The notes: generated by a model not told the origin, from the sequence alone. Positions 6,914-18,214 are shown, numbered from the stretch's first letter. The stretch is 64,000 nucleotides of DNA from Streptomyces sp. NRRL F-6676 (GCF_000725625.1 NZ_JOHS01000014.1:1-64000), one strand, 5' to 3'. Numbers and translations are program-made.

Positions 6914-9132
6914 TGTCCCACGACGGCGTCCGGCCGCGCGCCCTGCGGCGCTCGACCGCGTTCCTCCTCGCGGGCGCCCTCACGGTGTCCGCGCTCTCCG
7001 CCTGCACCTCCGACGAGAAGGAGAACCGGCCGCCGGCCGGCCAGGACATCGCCCCGGCCGCCCGCGCCCTCGTCGCCGACGGCGGCACCCTGCGCTGGGC
7101 GGTGGACGACGTGCCCGCCACCCTCAACACCTTCCAGGCGGACGCCGACGCCGCCACCAGCCGCGTCGCCGGTGCCGTACTGCCGTCGCTGTTCCGGCTC
7201 GACGCGCGCGGCCGTCCGCAGCCGAACCCCGCCTACCTGGAGTCGGCGAAGGTGGTCGACACCGAGCCGAGGCAGGTGGTCCTGTACCGGCTCAACCAGC
7301 AGGCCGTCTGGAGCGACGGCCGCGAGATCGGCGCCGCCGACTTCGCCGCGCAGTGGCGCGCCCTGTCCGGCAAGGACAGCGCGTACTGGACGGCCCGCAA
7401 CGCCGGGTACGACCGCATCGCGAAGATCGAGCGCGGCCACGACGACCTCGAGGTGAAGGTCACCTTCGCCCGCCCCTACGCCGACTGGAAGTCGCTGTTC
7501 ACGCCGCTGTACCCGAAGGAGGTCATGGGTACGCCGGACAGCTTCAACGACAGCGCCCGCAGCAAGCTGAAGGTGACGGCCGGGCCGTTCGCGCTGAAGA
7601 AGGTCGACCGCAAGGACGACGAGGTCACTCTCGTGCGCAATCCCCGTTGGTGGGGCTCCCCGGCCAAGCTCGACAAGATCGTGCTGCGGGCGGTGCCGCG
7701 CGACGAGCGGATCGAGGCGCTGGCCGGGGACAAGGTCGACCTCGCCGAGGTCGACCCCGACGACGCCGTTGAGATCACCGCCGCGCACGGCACGAGGAGC
7801 GGGGCGCCGTCGCAGGGGGCGGCGGGGGCGAAGGCGAAGAAGGACCCGCACAAGAAGAAGGAAGACGGCAAGGCGAAGGGCACGACGGAGGACGAGGCCA
7901 GGGCCGAGGAAGGGAGTGACGCAAAGAGCGACGCAAAGGACGAGGCCGAGGCCGCCGCGCGGCGGAAGGCGTTGCGCCGGTACGTCGTCCGCAGCTCGCT
8001 CGAACCCGCCTACACCCAGCTCGCCCTCAACGGCTCCGCGGGCGCCCTCGCCGACGAACGGGTCCGCCGGGCCGTCGCCCGCGCCCTGGACCGTACGGAG
8101 CTGGCGGCGCTCGTGCTGAAGCCGCTGGGGCTGCCCGCCGTGCCCGTCGGCAGCCATCTCGCGCTGGCCGGGCAGCCGGCGTACGAGGACAACAGCGGCG
8201 CGCTCGGCGGTCAGGACGCCAAGGAGGCCCGGGCCCTGCTCGCCGACGCGGGCTGGGTGCTGGGCGGCCCGGTGAAGAAGGAGAAGAAGAAGGACACGGC
8301 GGGGGGCAAGGGCGAGAAGGACGACAAGAAGTCCGACGAGGGCGACGACGACGGCACGTACATCGTCGGCGAGGACGACAAGCCCGGCGAGGCGGAGGGC
8401 TCCGGGAACGGCGACGGCTCCGGGCGTTCCGAGGAGCGTGCGGCCCGGTCCGCGGACGGCAAGCAGTACCTGGGCGAGCCCGGCACGGCACGGCACGGCG
8501 GGGCCCCGGGCGCGTACGCCCCGAAGGGCACCGCGGCCCCGGCCCGCGCGGCCGACGCCGTGCTGGCGAAGGACGGCGAGGCGCTGTCGCTGCGGTTCGT
8601 CCTGCCGTCGGGGCCGGGGTCGGCCTCGCTGCGGGCGGTGGGGAAGCGGATCGCGGAGATGCTGCGGAAGGTTGGCATCCGCACGAACATCACCGAGGTG
8701 CCGGACGACAGCTACTTCAAGGACCACATCGCGTCCGGCGAGTACGACCTCGCGCTGTACTCCTGGCCCGCGACGGCGTTCCCGGCGACGGACGCGCGGC
8801 CGGTCTACGCGAAGCCCGTGCCGGGGGAGGACGGGGAACTGAAGGTCGAGCAGAACTACACGCGGGTCGGGACGGATCAGATCGACCAGCTGTTCGACGA
8901 GGCGCTCGTCACGCTGGACCCGGAGAAGGAACGGGAGCTGATGCGCAAGGCGGACTCCCGCATCTGGGCCGGCGCGGCCTCCATCCCCCTCTACCAGCGC
9001 CCCCAGCTCACGGCCGCCCGGCCGGACCTGGTCAACGCGGGTGCGTTCGGGTTCCGGACGCCGGTGTACGAGGACATGGGGTACGCGACGAAGACCCCTG
9101 ATCCGTCGGCGCCGTCCGCCACGTCGTCCTGA
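6913..9132 (+). CDS. Lipoprotein oligopeptide-binding protein with charged low-complexity inserts (orphan)
   Basis: 739 residues from the ATG at 6913, with GGAGG just upstream; the preceding GTG at 6910 is an alternative. A signal peptide ends in LSAC (C31), a lipobox, so the protein should be lipid-anchored outside the membrane. The fold is SBP_bac_5 (DppA/OppA type): LRWAVDDVPATLNTF at the start, VWSDGREIGAADF, and the late YDLALYSWPA and IPLYQRP elements. It is longer than usual because of two Lys/Glu/Asp/Gly-rich inserts at about residues 292-355 and 451-556. No permease or ATPase gene adjoins it, so it must share a transporter or act alone. Ligand unknown; peptides are likely from the family. 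Confidence 0.85.
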   Translation: MSHDGVRPRALRRSTAFLLAGALTVSALSACTSDEKENRPPAGQDIAPAARALVADGGTLRWAVDDVPATLNTFQADADAATSRVAGAVLPSLFRLDARGRPQPNPAYLESAKVVDTEPRQVVLYRLNQQAVWSDGREIGAADFAAQWRALSGKDSAYWTARNAGYDRIAKIERGHDDLEVKVTFARPYADWKSLFTPLYPKEVMGTPDSFNDSARSKLKVTAGPFALKKVDRKDDEVTLVRNPRWWGSPAKLDKIVLRAVPRDERIEALAGDKVDLAEVDPDDAVEITAAHGTRSGAPSQGAAGAKAKKDPHKKKEDGKAKGTTEDEARAEEGSDAKSDAKDEAEAAARRKALRRYVVRSSLEPAYTQLALNGSAGALADERVRRAVARALDRTELAALVLKPLGLPAVPVGSHLALAGQPAYEDNSGALGGQDAKEARALLADAGWVLGGPVKKEKKKDTAGGKGEKDDKKSDEGDDDGTYIVGEDDKPGEAEGSGNGDGSGRSEERAARSADGKQYLGEPGTARHGGAPGAYAPKGTAAPARAADAVLAKDGEALSLRFVLPSGPGSASLRAVGKRIAEMLRKVGIRTNITEVPDDSYFKDHIASGEYDLALYSWPATAFPATDARPVYAKPVPGEDGELKVEQNYTRVGTDQIDQLFDEALVTLDPEKERELMRKADSRIWAGAASIPLYQRPQLTAARPDLVNAGAFGFRTPVYEDMGYATKTPDPSAPSATSS

Positions 9133-9159
9133 CGGGTGCGGGTGGGGGCCGGCGGCGGG

Positions 9160-9226
9160 TTCTCGCCCCCGCCGCCCCTACCCTTCCCGTCCTTGACAAG
9201 GGGCTCCGCCCCTTGGACCCCGGAGA
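9160..9226. repeat. Dispersed intergenic repeat, module B
   Basis: Contains the recurring string CCCCGCCGCCCCTACCCTTC, then CCCGTCC and a hairpin built from AAGGGGCTCCGCCCCTT. Close relatives occur at about 22276-22345, 39012-39080, 56885-56960 (reverse) and 58985-59035 (reverse). Confidence 0.75.
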
Positions 9227-9284
9227 GCCCGGGTGGTCGGGGTGCGTTGGCGGGCGCGGGTGTGCGGGGGGTTCTCGCGCAGTT

Positions 9285-9314
9285 CCCCGCGCCCCTGAAA
9301 GCAGGGGCGCGGGG
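9285..9314. repeat. Dispersed intergenic repeat, module A hairpin
   Basis: CCCCGCGCCCCTG and CAGGGGCGCGGGG pair perfectly around an AAAG loop. The preceding GCGCAGTT is the conserved flank of this module. It may also act as a terminator for the lipoprotein gene. Confidence 0.8.
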
Positions 9315-9578
9315 CTGTTTCGCTCTGCGGCTCCGCCGCGTGGGCGCGACCAACCGCAACGACCCCGCACCCGCCAACGCACCCCGGACCCCCGAGCTCC
9401 CAGGCGCCCCCGCCCGGAGCGCGTCCGGGGGTCGGAGGGGAGCCCTCCGGGCCCGGACAGCCCGGGCCGGCGCCGGCACGTACCATGGTGTACGGCCGAG
9501 GCGTGCAATGCCCGGCATGGCCGGCGCGACTCTGACGGACACGCCGGCCGTCCTCAATCCCGGGAGATACGCCTCACC

Positions 9579-11495
<1,917 letters not shown>

Positions 11496-11518
11496 CATCC
11501 GCCCCCACCGACCGGCGA

Positions 11519-11555
11519 CGCCGGGCACTCCGCGCTGCGGGGTGCCCGGCGTTTC
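11519..11555 (+). terminator. Rho-independent-type terminator of typA
   Basis: CGCCGGGCAC (11519-11528) pairs with GTGCCCGGCG (11542-11551), followed by TTTCC. It lies 24 bp after the typA stop. Confidence 0.7.
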
Positions 11556-12143
11556 CGTTCGTCCGGGCAGAACGGGGCGCGGGAGGGAATGAGACGAGGG
11601 GAACATAGGGAAAACCCTCTGCGACGGGTCCGGACCGGATCAGGGCCCTCCGTTCACCCGTAGCCTTTCGAGTGACCGCCCGGCCCGCGTCCCTCCGGCC
11701 GCCGCCGGCGGGCCCGGATGAAGCGCGTCACAGCACGCCCCGCGTCGGCCTCACCTCTGCGAGTGACGGCTCTGCACAGCGGGTAGGGACGCCGCAACCC
11801 AATTTCTCCTGTGATCTCCCGTTGAATGTCCGGAATGCGGACGCCCAGTGCCGATAGATGTGTAACAAGTCTGTTTCGGGGTGATCTTTCACCAAACCCT
11901 TTGTCCGTATTTCGGAAGAACTGGGCAGTAGGTGTGATCGAACCGAGACCTTTGAGGTGTGGTTCGGTTCCAGCCGATGGCAGATAGTTAGGCGCGTAGA
12001 TGCTCGGAGCGAAGGGTCACGCGTCGGTAGGCCGGCGGCGACTCGCGAGCGGTGGGGGCACCTGACCATTGCAGGCACCGGTGACGGAGCCATGGCCTGT
12101 GCCCCACCATGCGGTGAACCATTGGACTCATGAGGAGGAACCC
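11556..12143. other. Long leader/intergenic region upstream of importer 1
   Basis: 588 bp without a gene, and clearly less GC-rich (especially 11780-12000) than its surroundings, as expected for a regulated promoter region with a long leader. Apart from the inverted repeat at 11940-11970 and the ribosome site before 12144, I could not place a promoter with confidence. Confidence 0.6.
11940..11970 (+). promoter_or_regulatory. Inverted repeat in the region upstream of importer 1
   Basis: GAACCGAGACC and GGTTCGGTTC pair over 10 bp with one bulged base, around a 10-base loop. It lies about 175 bp before the lipoprotein start. It could be a protein operator or a leader-RNA stem; the sequence does not decide. 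Confidence 0.4.
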
Positions 12144-13763
12144 ATGCGCGGTGCCAAGAGCGCCAAGTGGGTCGCGATAGCCGCGGTAGTGGCACTGGGT
12201 GCCACCGCCTGCGGTGGTGGCAACGACGACGGCGACAGCAAGGCCGCGGCCGACCCGAACGGCAAGTTCTCGGTCGAGGTGGGTGAGCCGCAGCACCCCT
12301 TGCAGCCGGCGAACACCATGGAGTCCAACGGCAGCATCGTTATCAAGTCGCTCTTCTCCGGGCTTGTCGACTACGACTCCAGCGGCAAGATCGTCATGGT
12401 CAACGCCCAGTCGGTCGACACGAAGGACAACAAGACCTTCACGGTCAAGCTGAAGCCCGGCTGGAAGTTCCACGACGGCACCCCGGTGACCGCCACGTCC
12501 TACGTCAAGGCGTGGAACTGGGCCGCCAGCCCGGCCAACAAGCAGACCAACAGCTTCTGGTTCTCCGACATCCAGGGCTACGACGACGTCGCCCCGGCCA
12601 AGGGCAAGGCCAAGGCGGACACCATGTCCGGGCTGAAGGTCGTCGACGACAACACCTTCACCATCACGCTGTCGAAGCCGATCCCGTACTTCGTGTACAA
12701 GCTCGGCTACGAGGTCTTCGACCCGCTGCCGGAGTCCTTCTACAAGGACCCCAAGGCCGCGGGCGAGCACCCGGTCGGCAACGGCCCGTACAAGTTCGTC
12801 AGCTGGCAGCACAACAAGCAGATCGAGGTCGCCAAGAACGCCGACTACAAGGGTCCGAACGCCGCCAAGAACGGTGGGGTGATCTTCAAGAACTACTCCA
12901 AGCTCGAGACGGCCTACCAGGACCTGAAGTCCGGCAACCTCGACGTGATGCGCCAGGTCGCCCCGCGTGACCTGCCGGTGTACAAGCAGGACCTCGGCGA
13001 CCGTGCCGTGGACCAGTCGTACTCCGCGATCCAGACCATCGCCGTCGCCTTCTACACCAAGCAGTGGAAGGACATCGACCCCAAGGTCCTCCAGGGCCTG
13101 TCGATGGCGATCGACCGCGACACCATCACCAAGACCGTGCTCCAGGGCACGCGTGAGCCCGCCACCGGCTGGGTCGCCAAGGGCGTCCTCGGCTACCAGC
13201 CGGACGCCGCCGGTGACATCACCAAGTTCGACCCGGCCAAGGCGAAGCAGCTCATCAAGGAGGGTGGCGGCGTCCCGGGCAACAAGATCTCCATCCAGTA
13301 CAACGCGGACGGCGGTCACAAGGAGTGGGTGGAGGCCGTCTGCGGCTCCATCACCAAGGCCACCGGCGTGAAGTGCTCCGGCGACTCCAAGCCCGACTTC
13401 CAGTCGGACACCAACGCGCGTGACAACAAGCAGGTCAAGTCGCTGTACCGGTCCGGCTGGGTGCTGGACTACCCGTTCATCTCCAACTTCATCCGCGACC
13501 TGTTCGGCACCAAGTCCGACGGCAACCAGGGCGGCTTCTCGAACAAGAAGGTCGACGACCTGATCGCCAAGGCCGACGCCGCCGGCACGCTGGAGGAGTC
13601 GGAGAAGCTGTACCAGCAGGTCGAGAAGGAGCTGGTCAACTACATGCCGAGCATCCCGCTCTGGTACTACAAGGTCAACGCGGGTTACTCGGAGAAGGTC
13701 TCGGGCGTCAAGTACGCCCAGGACGGCGACCCGATCCTGACCGGCATTCAGGTCAAGAAGTAA
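12144..13763 (+). CDS. BldK-type oligopeptide ABC transporter, lipoprotein substrate-binding subunit (importer 1)
   Basis: 539 residues. The ATG at 12144 follows a near-perfect AGGAGG. The signal peptide ends GATACGGG, with lipobox C23. It is an SBP_bac_5 fold: HPLQPANTMESNG, GWKFHDGTPVTATSYVKAWN and the C-terminal IPLWYYKVNAGYSEKVSG are typical of the actinobacterial oligopeptide binders. It is paralogous to the protein at 24830 (shared PANT, GYD and ADT.SGL blocks). As the first gene of a five-gene importer it should capture extracellular peptides. In Streptomyces coelicolor, BldK importers of this type are needed for aerial mycelium formation; I cannot say whether this copy or importer 2 is the bldK orthologue. 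Confidence 0.9.
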   Translation: MRGAKSAKWVAIAAVVALGATACGGGNDDGDSKAAADPNGKFSVEVGEPQHPLQPANTMESNGSIVIKSLFSGLVDYDSSGKIVMVNAQSVDTKDNKTFTVKLKPGWKFHDGTPVTATSYVKAWNWAASPANKQTNSFWFSDIQGYDDVAPAKGKAKADTMSGLKVVDDNTFTITLSKPIPYFVYKLGYEVFDPLPESFYKDPKAAGEHPVGNGPYKFVSWQHNKQIEVAKNADYKGPNAAKNGGVIFKNYSKLETAYQDLKSGNLDVMRQVAPRDLPVYKQDLGDRAVDQSYSAIQTIAVAFYTKQWKDIDPKVLQGLSMAIDRDTITKTVLQGTREPATGWVAKGVLGYQPDAAGDITKFDPAKAKQLIKEGGGVPGNKISIQYNADGGHKEWVEAVCGSITKATGVKCSGDSKPDFQSDTNARDNKQVKSLYRSGWVLDYPFISNFIRDLFGTKSDGNQGGFSNKKVDDLIAKADAAGTLEESEKLYQQVEKELVNYMPSIPLWYYKVNAGYSEKVSGVKYAQDGDPILTGIQVKK

Positions 13764-13782
13764 CCGCTGACGACAGCGTGAG

Positions 13783-13813
13783 CCGTGCCGCACCCACGCG
13801 GGGTGCGGCACGG
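13783..13813 (+). terminator. Strong stem-loop between lipoprotein and permease genes
   Basis: CCGTGCCGCACCC (13783-13795) pairs perfectly with GGGTGCGGCACGG (13801-13813) around five bases. It starts 20 bp after the lipoprotein stop, within a 162-bp gap. There is no T-run directly after it. Such elements in binding-protein operons commonly attenuate transcription or protect the upstream mRNA, giving an excess of binding protein. Confidence 0.75.
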
Positions 13814-13925
13814 TGTCGGCCGGAAGGCCGGGGGGCCCTTTTCGCCGCGTACGTACGGAATCCGTAGGGGAAGCCGCTCGTACGGGGCGAAAGGGGCCTG
13901 CCGCTGTAACTGACATGGAGGCACC

Positions 13926-14858
13926 ATGGGGCGCTACGTCGCGCGGCGACTGCTCCAGATGATCCCGGTCTTCATCGGGACGACCCTGCTCATCTTTCTG
14001 ATGGTCTACGCCCTGCCCGGCGACCCCGTGCGCGGGCTCTTCGGCGACAAGGGCGCCGATCCGGCGGTCCTGAAATCGCTGCGGCACCAGTACGGCCTGG
14101 ACCAGCCCGTCCTGGTCCAGTACTGGCACTACATGAAGGGCATGGTCCTTCACCTCGACTTCGGCACGGAGATCGCCAGTGGCCGCCCGGTCACCGAGAT
14201 CCTCGGCGACGCCTTCCCGGTGACCCTGCGCCTGGCCGGCATGGCCTTCGCGATCGAGGCGGTCCTCGGCATCGTGCTCGGTGTCATCTCCGGCATGCGC
14301 GCGGGCAAGGCGGTCGACACCGTCATCCTCGTCGTGACGCTGCTGCTGATCTCGATCCCGATCTTCGTGCTCGGCTACATCTTCCAGACGGTGTTCGCCT
14401 TCAAGCTGAACCTGCTGGATCCCTCGGTGAGCGACGCCACCAACTACAGTCAGCTGCTGATGCCCGCCATCGTGCTGGCCAGCGTCTCGCTCGCCTACGT
14501 GGCGCGGCTGACCCGTACCTCGGTGGCGGAGAACCTGCGGGCCGACTACATGCGCACGGCCATCGCCAAGGGGCTGCCGCGCCGCCGCGTGGTCGGGGTG
14601 CACCTGATGCGCAACTCGCTCATCCCGGTCGTCACCTTCCTCGGCACCGACCTCGGCGCCCTGATGGGCGGTGCGATCGTGACCGAGGGCATCTTCAACA
14701 TCCACGGCGTCGGAGGCACGATCTACCAGGCGATCATCCGCCGTGAGGGCACCACGCTGGTCGGGCTGGTCACCATCCTCGTCCTCGTGTACCTCTTCTG
14801 CAGCCTGATCGTCGACCTCCTCTACGCGGTTCTGGACCCGAGGATCCGTTATGCCTGA
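13926..14858 (+). CDS. Oligopeptide ABC transporter permease (importer 1, OppB type)
   Basis: 310 residues, typical of the OppB/DppB family. The ATG at 13926 follows GGAGG. The conserved start MGRYVARRLLQMIPVFIGTT is the first membrane helix; about six helices follow. The ATPase-contact EAA-like loop is around ENLRADYMRTAIAKGLPRRR. With the next gene it forms the membrane channel for peptides. It ends overlapping the next start by 8 bp. Confidence 0.93.
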   Translation: MGRYVARRLLQMIPVFIGTTLLIFLMVYALPGDPVRGLFGDKGADPAVLKSLRHQYGLDQPVLVQYWHYMKGMVLHLDFGTEIASGRPVTEILGDAFPVTLRLAGMAFAIEAVLGIVLGVISGMRAGKAVDTVILVVTLLLISIPIFVLGYIFQTVFAFKLNLLDPSVSDATNYSQLLMPAIVLASVSLAYVARLTRTSVAENLRADYMRTAIAKGLPRRRVVGVHLMRNSLIPVVTFLGTDLGALMGGAIVTEGIFNIHGVGGTIYQAIIRREGTTLVGLVTILVLVYLFCSLIVDLLYAVLDPRIRYA

Positions 14859-15798
14859 GCTCACCACATCCGCCGACCAGGCCACGAAGGCCACGGCGGG
14901 CGCCGCCGCCGGCGCCCCACTGCCCGAACCCAAGCCGGAGAAGACCCGCAGCCTGTGGGGCGACGCCTGGCAGGACCTGCGCACCAACTGGATCTTCATC
15001 CTCTCCGCGGTGCTCATCCTGCTGCTGCTGGTGATGGCGGCCTGGCCCGGCCTGTTCACGGGTGCCGACCCGAACGACAAGGACCTGGCCAACCACTACC
15101 TCCAGCACCCGCACTACGGCAGCGTGTTCTCGGCCGACTGGCTGGGCTACGACGCCCAGGGCCGCAGCGTGTACGCCCGCGCCATCTACGGCACCCGTGC
15201 CTCGCTGCTCGTGGGCGCCGGCACCACCGTCGTGGTGGTGCTCTTCGGCGGCCTGATGGGCATGATCGCCGGTTACTTCGGCGGCTGGATCGACGCCGTG
15301 CTGTCCCGGGTGACGGACATGTTCATGGGCATCCCGTTCCTGCTCGGTGCGATGGTGGCGCTGAACTCCTTCACCGAGCGGTCGATCCCGGTCGTCATCG
15401 GGGCGCTCGCCTTCCTCGGCTGGACACAGACGGCCCGTGTGATGCGCGGTTCCGTCATCACCGTCAAGTCGACGGACTACGTCCAGGCGGCCAAGGCACT
15501 CGGTGCCGGAACGGGGCGCATCCTCTTCCGCCATGTGCTGCCCAACGCGGTGGCGCCGGTCATCGTCGTGGCCACCATCTCGCTCGGCATCTACATCGGT
15601 GCCGAGGCGACGCTGTCGTTCCTGGGCCTCGGCCTGGACGGAGTGTCGTGGGGCAACGACATCTCCGACGGCGGCAACTCGATCCGGGTCGCGCAGTACA
15701 TCATGCTGTACCCGTCGATCATGCTCAGCATCACGGTGCTGGCATTCATCATGCTCGGTGAGGCCGTCCGCAACGCCCTCGACCCGAAGACACGCTGA
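14851..15798 (+). CDS. Oligopeptide ABC transporter permease (importer 1, OppC type)
   Basis: 315 residues. A disordered N-terminus (about 40 residues, Ala/Thr/Pro-rich) leads to the OppC-type motif RSLWGDAWQDLRTNWIFILS and about six membrane helices. The EAA-like loop is DYVQAAKALGAGTGRILFRH. It overlaps the preceding gene by 8 bp and is followed after 11 bp by the first ATPase gene. The alanine/threonine head is absent from classical OppC. Confidence 0.93.
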   Translation: MPELTTSADQATKATAGAAAGAPLPEPKPEKTRSLWGDAWQDLRTNWIFILSAVLILLLLVMAAWPGLFTGADPNDKDLANHYLQHPHYGSVFSADWLGYDAQGRSVYARAIYGTRASLLVGAGTTVVVVLFGGLMGMIAGYFGGWIDAVLSRVTDMFMGIPFLLGAMVALNSFTERSIPVVIGALAFLGWTQTARVMRGSVITVKSTDYVQAAKALGAGTGRILFRHVLPNAVAPVIVVATISLGIYIGAEATLSFLGLGLDGVSWGNDISDGGNSIRVAQYIMLYPSIMLSITVLAFIMLGEAVRNALDPKTR

Positions 15799-15809
15799 GG
15801 GAGGCGTAC

Positions 15810-16868
15810 GTGACCACCATCGAAGAGACCACCCCCGTGCCGTCGCCCCGCGACGCCGGGGCCGACGGCGGGCCGCTGCTCGACGTGCGCGACCTGCACG
15901 TGGAGTTCCACACCCGCGAGGGCGTCGTCAAGGCCGTCAACGGCGTGAACTACAGCGTCGGCGCGGGCGAGACCCTCGCCGTGCTGGGCGAGTCCGGCTC
16001 CGGCAAGTCCGTGACCGCGCAGGCGATCATGGGCATCCTGGACATGCCGCCCGGGAAGATCCCCCAGGGCGAGATCCGCTTCCGCGGGCAGGACATGCTC
16101 ACCATGTCCGCCGAGGAGCGCCGCAAGATCCGCGGCCGCCGGATCGCGATGATCTTCCAGGACGCGCTGTCCTCGCTCAACCCGGTGCTGACCGTCGGCT
16201 ACCAGCTCGGCGAGATGTTCCGCGTCCACCAGGGCATGTCCAAGAAGGACGCCAAGGCCAAGTCGATCGAGCTGATGGACCGGGTCAAGATCCCCGCCGC
16301 CGCGGCCCGGATCAACGACTACCCGCACCAGTTCTCCGGCGGTATGCGCCAGCGCATCATGATCGCCATGGCGCTGGCCCTGGAGCCCGAGCTGATCATC
16401 GCCGACGAGCCGACCACGGCCCTCGACGTGACGGTCCAGGCCCAGGTCATGGACCTGCTCGCGGAGCTCCAGCGCGAGTTCAACATGGGCCTCATCCTGA
16501 TCACCCACGACCTCGGCGTCGTCGCCGACGTCGCGGACAAGATCGCCGTGATGTACGCGGGCCGGATCGTCGAGCAGGCGCCCGTGCACGAGCTGTACAA
16601 GCGCCCGGCGCACCCGTACACCCGCGGCCTGCTCGACTCGATCCCGCGCCTGGACCAGAAGGGCCAGGAGCTCTACGCGATCAAGGGCCTGCCGCCCAAC
16701 CTGCTGCGCATCCCGTCCGGCTGCGCCTTCAACCCGCGCTGCCCCAAGGCCCGGGACATCTGCACCACCGAGGTGCCGCGCCTGTTCCAGGTCACCGAGC
16801 AGGACGGCACCGAGCTGCCGGGCCGCGCCTCGGCGTGCCACTTCTGGGAGGAGACGATCCATGGCTGA
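15810..16868 (+). CDS. Oligopeptide ABC transporter ATPase (importer 1, OppD type)
   Basis: 352 residues from a GTG with GGGAGG about 7 bp upstream. Walker A is GESGSGKS (about 62-69), signature FSGGMRQR, Walker [13 protein letters not shown]. The C-terminal oligopeptide-transporter extension ([16 protein letters not shown]) has cysteines that in this family can bind an Fe-S cluster. It energises peptide import together with the next protein, whose start overlaps by 8 bp. Confidence 0.95.
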   Translation: MTTIEETTPVPSPRDAGADGGPLLDVRDLHVEFHTREGVVKAVNGVNYSVGAGETLAVLGESGSGKSVTAQAIMGILDMPPGKIPQGEIRFRGQDMLTMSAEERRKIRGRRIAMIFQDALSSLNPVLTVGYQLGEMFRVHQGMSKKDAKAKSIELMDRVKIPAAAARINDYPHQFSGGMRQRIMIAMALALEPELIIADEPTTALDVTVQAQVMDLLAELQREFNMGLILITHDLGVVADVADKIAVMYAGRIVEQAPVHELYKRPAHPYTRGLLDSIPRLDQKGQELYAIKGLPPNLLRIPSGCAFNPRCPKARDICTTEVPRLFQVTEQDGTELPGRASACHFWEETIHG

Positions 16869-18009
16869 GCTCAGCAAGAACGACGAGCGGGCGGACGCCA
16901 CGCCGAACGTCTCCAAGGTCGAGACGGCGAACGCGCACTCCGAGGCGGAGTCCGTCGCCGCGCTCGAGGCGCCCGTCGGGCGCGGCGAGCCGATCCTTCA
17001 GGTGCGTGACCTGAAGAAGCACTTCCCGCTGACCCAGGGCGTCCTGTTCAAGCGGCAGATCGGCGCGGTCAAGGCCGTCGACGGCGTCTCCTTCGACCTG
17101 TACCAGGGCGAGACGCTGGGCATCGTGGGCGAGTCCGGCTGCGGCAAGTCCACGGTGGCCAAGCTCCTGATGAACCTGGAGCGGGCCACGGCCGGCGAGG
17201 TCTTCTACAAGGGCCAGGACATCACCAAGCTGTCGGGGCGCGCGCTGACCGCCGTGCGCCGCAACATCCAGATGGTGTTCCAGGACCCCTACACCTCGCT
17301 CAACCCCCGTATGACGGTGGGCGACATCATCGGGGAGCCCTTCGACATCCACCCGGAGGCGGCACCCAAGGGCGACCGCCGCCGCCGGGTGCGCGAACTG
17401 CTGGACGTCGTCGGCCTCAACCCCGAGTACATCAACCGCTACCCGCACCAGTTCTCCGGCGGCCAGCGCCAGCGCATCGGCATCGCCCGCGGCCTCGCGC
17501 TCAACCCGGAGATCATCATCTGCGACGAGCCGGTCTCCGCGCTGGACGTGTCCGTCCAGGCGCAGGTCATCAACCTGATGGAAGCGTTGCAGGACGAGTT
17601 CAACCTGTCCTACATCTTCATCGCGCACGACCTGTCGATCGTCCGGCACATCTCGGACCGGGTGGGCGTGATGTACCTCGGCCGGATGGCCGAGATCGGG
17701 ACCGACGAGCAGATCTACGAGCACCCGACGCACCCCTACACCCAGGCGCTGCTCTCCGCGGTGCCGGTGCCGGACCCCGAGGAGCGGGAGGGCCGCGAGC
17801 GGATCATCCTCACCGGTGACGTCCCCTCGCCGGCCAACCCGCCCTCCGGCTGCCGCTTCCGCACCCGGTGCTGGAAGGCCCAGGACAAGTGCGCCGAGCA
17901 GGAACCGCTGCTGGCGGTGCCCGAGCGCTTCAAGGGCGCGGACACCCCGGCCGCGCACGAGTCGGCCTGCCACTTCGCCGAGGAGAAGGACATCGTGGGC
18001 GCGGCCTGA
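16861..18009 (+). CDS. Oligopeptide ABC transporter ATPase (importer 1, OppF type)
   Basis: 382 residues. A hydrophilic lead of about 40 residues precedes Walker [10 protein letters not shown]. Signature [15 protein letters not shown] and Walker [13 protein letters not shown] are intact. [16 protein letters not shown] is the OppF Q-loop region. The C-terminal CRFRTRCWKAQDKCAEQ cysteine cluster is present. It is last in the operon and strikingly similar to the importer 2 protein at 29431, pointing to operon duplication. Confidence 0.95.
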   Translation: MAELSKNDERADATPNVSKVETANAHSEAESVAALEAPVGRGEPILQVRDLKKHFPLTQGVLFKRQIGAVKAVDGVSFDLYQGETLGIVGESGCGKSTVAKLLMNLERATAGEVFYKGQDITKLSGRALTAVRRNIQMVFQDPYTSLNPRMTVGDIIGEPFDIHPEAAPKGDRRRRVRELLDVVGLNPEYINRYPHQFSGGQRQRIGIARGLALNPEIIICDEPVSALDVSVQAQVINLMEALQDEFNLSYIFIAHDLSIVRHISDRVGVMYLGRMAEIGTDEQIYEHPTHPYTQALLSAVPVPDPEEREGRERIILTGDVPSPANPPSGCRFRTRCWKAQDKCAEQEPLLAVPERFKGADTPAAHESACHFAEEKDIVGAA

Positions 18010-18034
18010 CGGCTCGCCTGTCCACGGCCCGGTT

Positions 18035-18150
18035 CCCCGCGCCCCCGGTGAGGGGCGCGGGGCCGTGTCTTTCGCGCGGCTTCGCCGCGGGGGCGCCGAG
18101 GGGCCGCGCCCCTCACTGGGGGCGCGGGGAACTGCGCGAGCAACCACGAC
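18035..18150. repeat. Module A repeats, two hairpins, downstream of importer 1
   Basis: CCCCGCGCCCCC pairs with GGGGCGCGGGG at 18043-18062, then a second palindromic segment is followed by GGGGCGCGGGGAACTGCGCG. Both outer flanks are the dispersed module A. It lies between convergent importers and can serve as a bidirectional terminator. Confidence 0.7.
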
Positions 18151-18214
18151 GTGCCCGTACCCGCCGTACAATCCACGCCCCCCGAGTTCTGAGGCGCCCG
18201 GCGCCAACCCCGCG

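Larger units (their letters stand above)
9133..9578. other. Intergenic region with repeat modules upstream of typA
   Basis: 446 bp with no gene. It carries one module of each dispersed inverted-repeat type (listed separately). The last 100 bp should contain the typA promoter; GTACCATGGTGTAC near 9479-9492 is a near-palindrome, but I cannot define -10/-35 boxes. Confidence 0.6.

Noticed and set aside
11780-12000. Riboswitch in the leader of importer 1
   Set aside because: I see one inverted repeat but none of the conserved cores of known riboswitch classes.
11988-15092. A 1034-codon minus-strand frame opposite importer 1
   Set aside because: Antisense of the binding protein and permease genes, with no recognisable motif.
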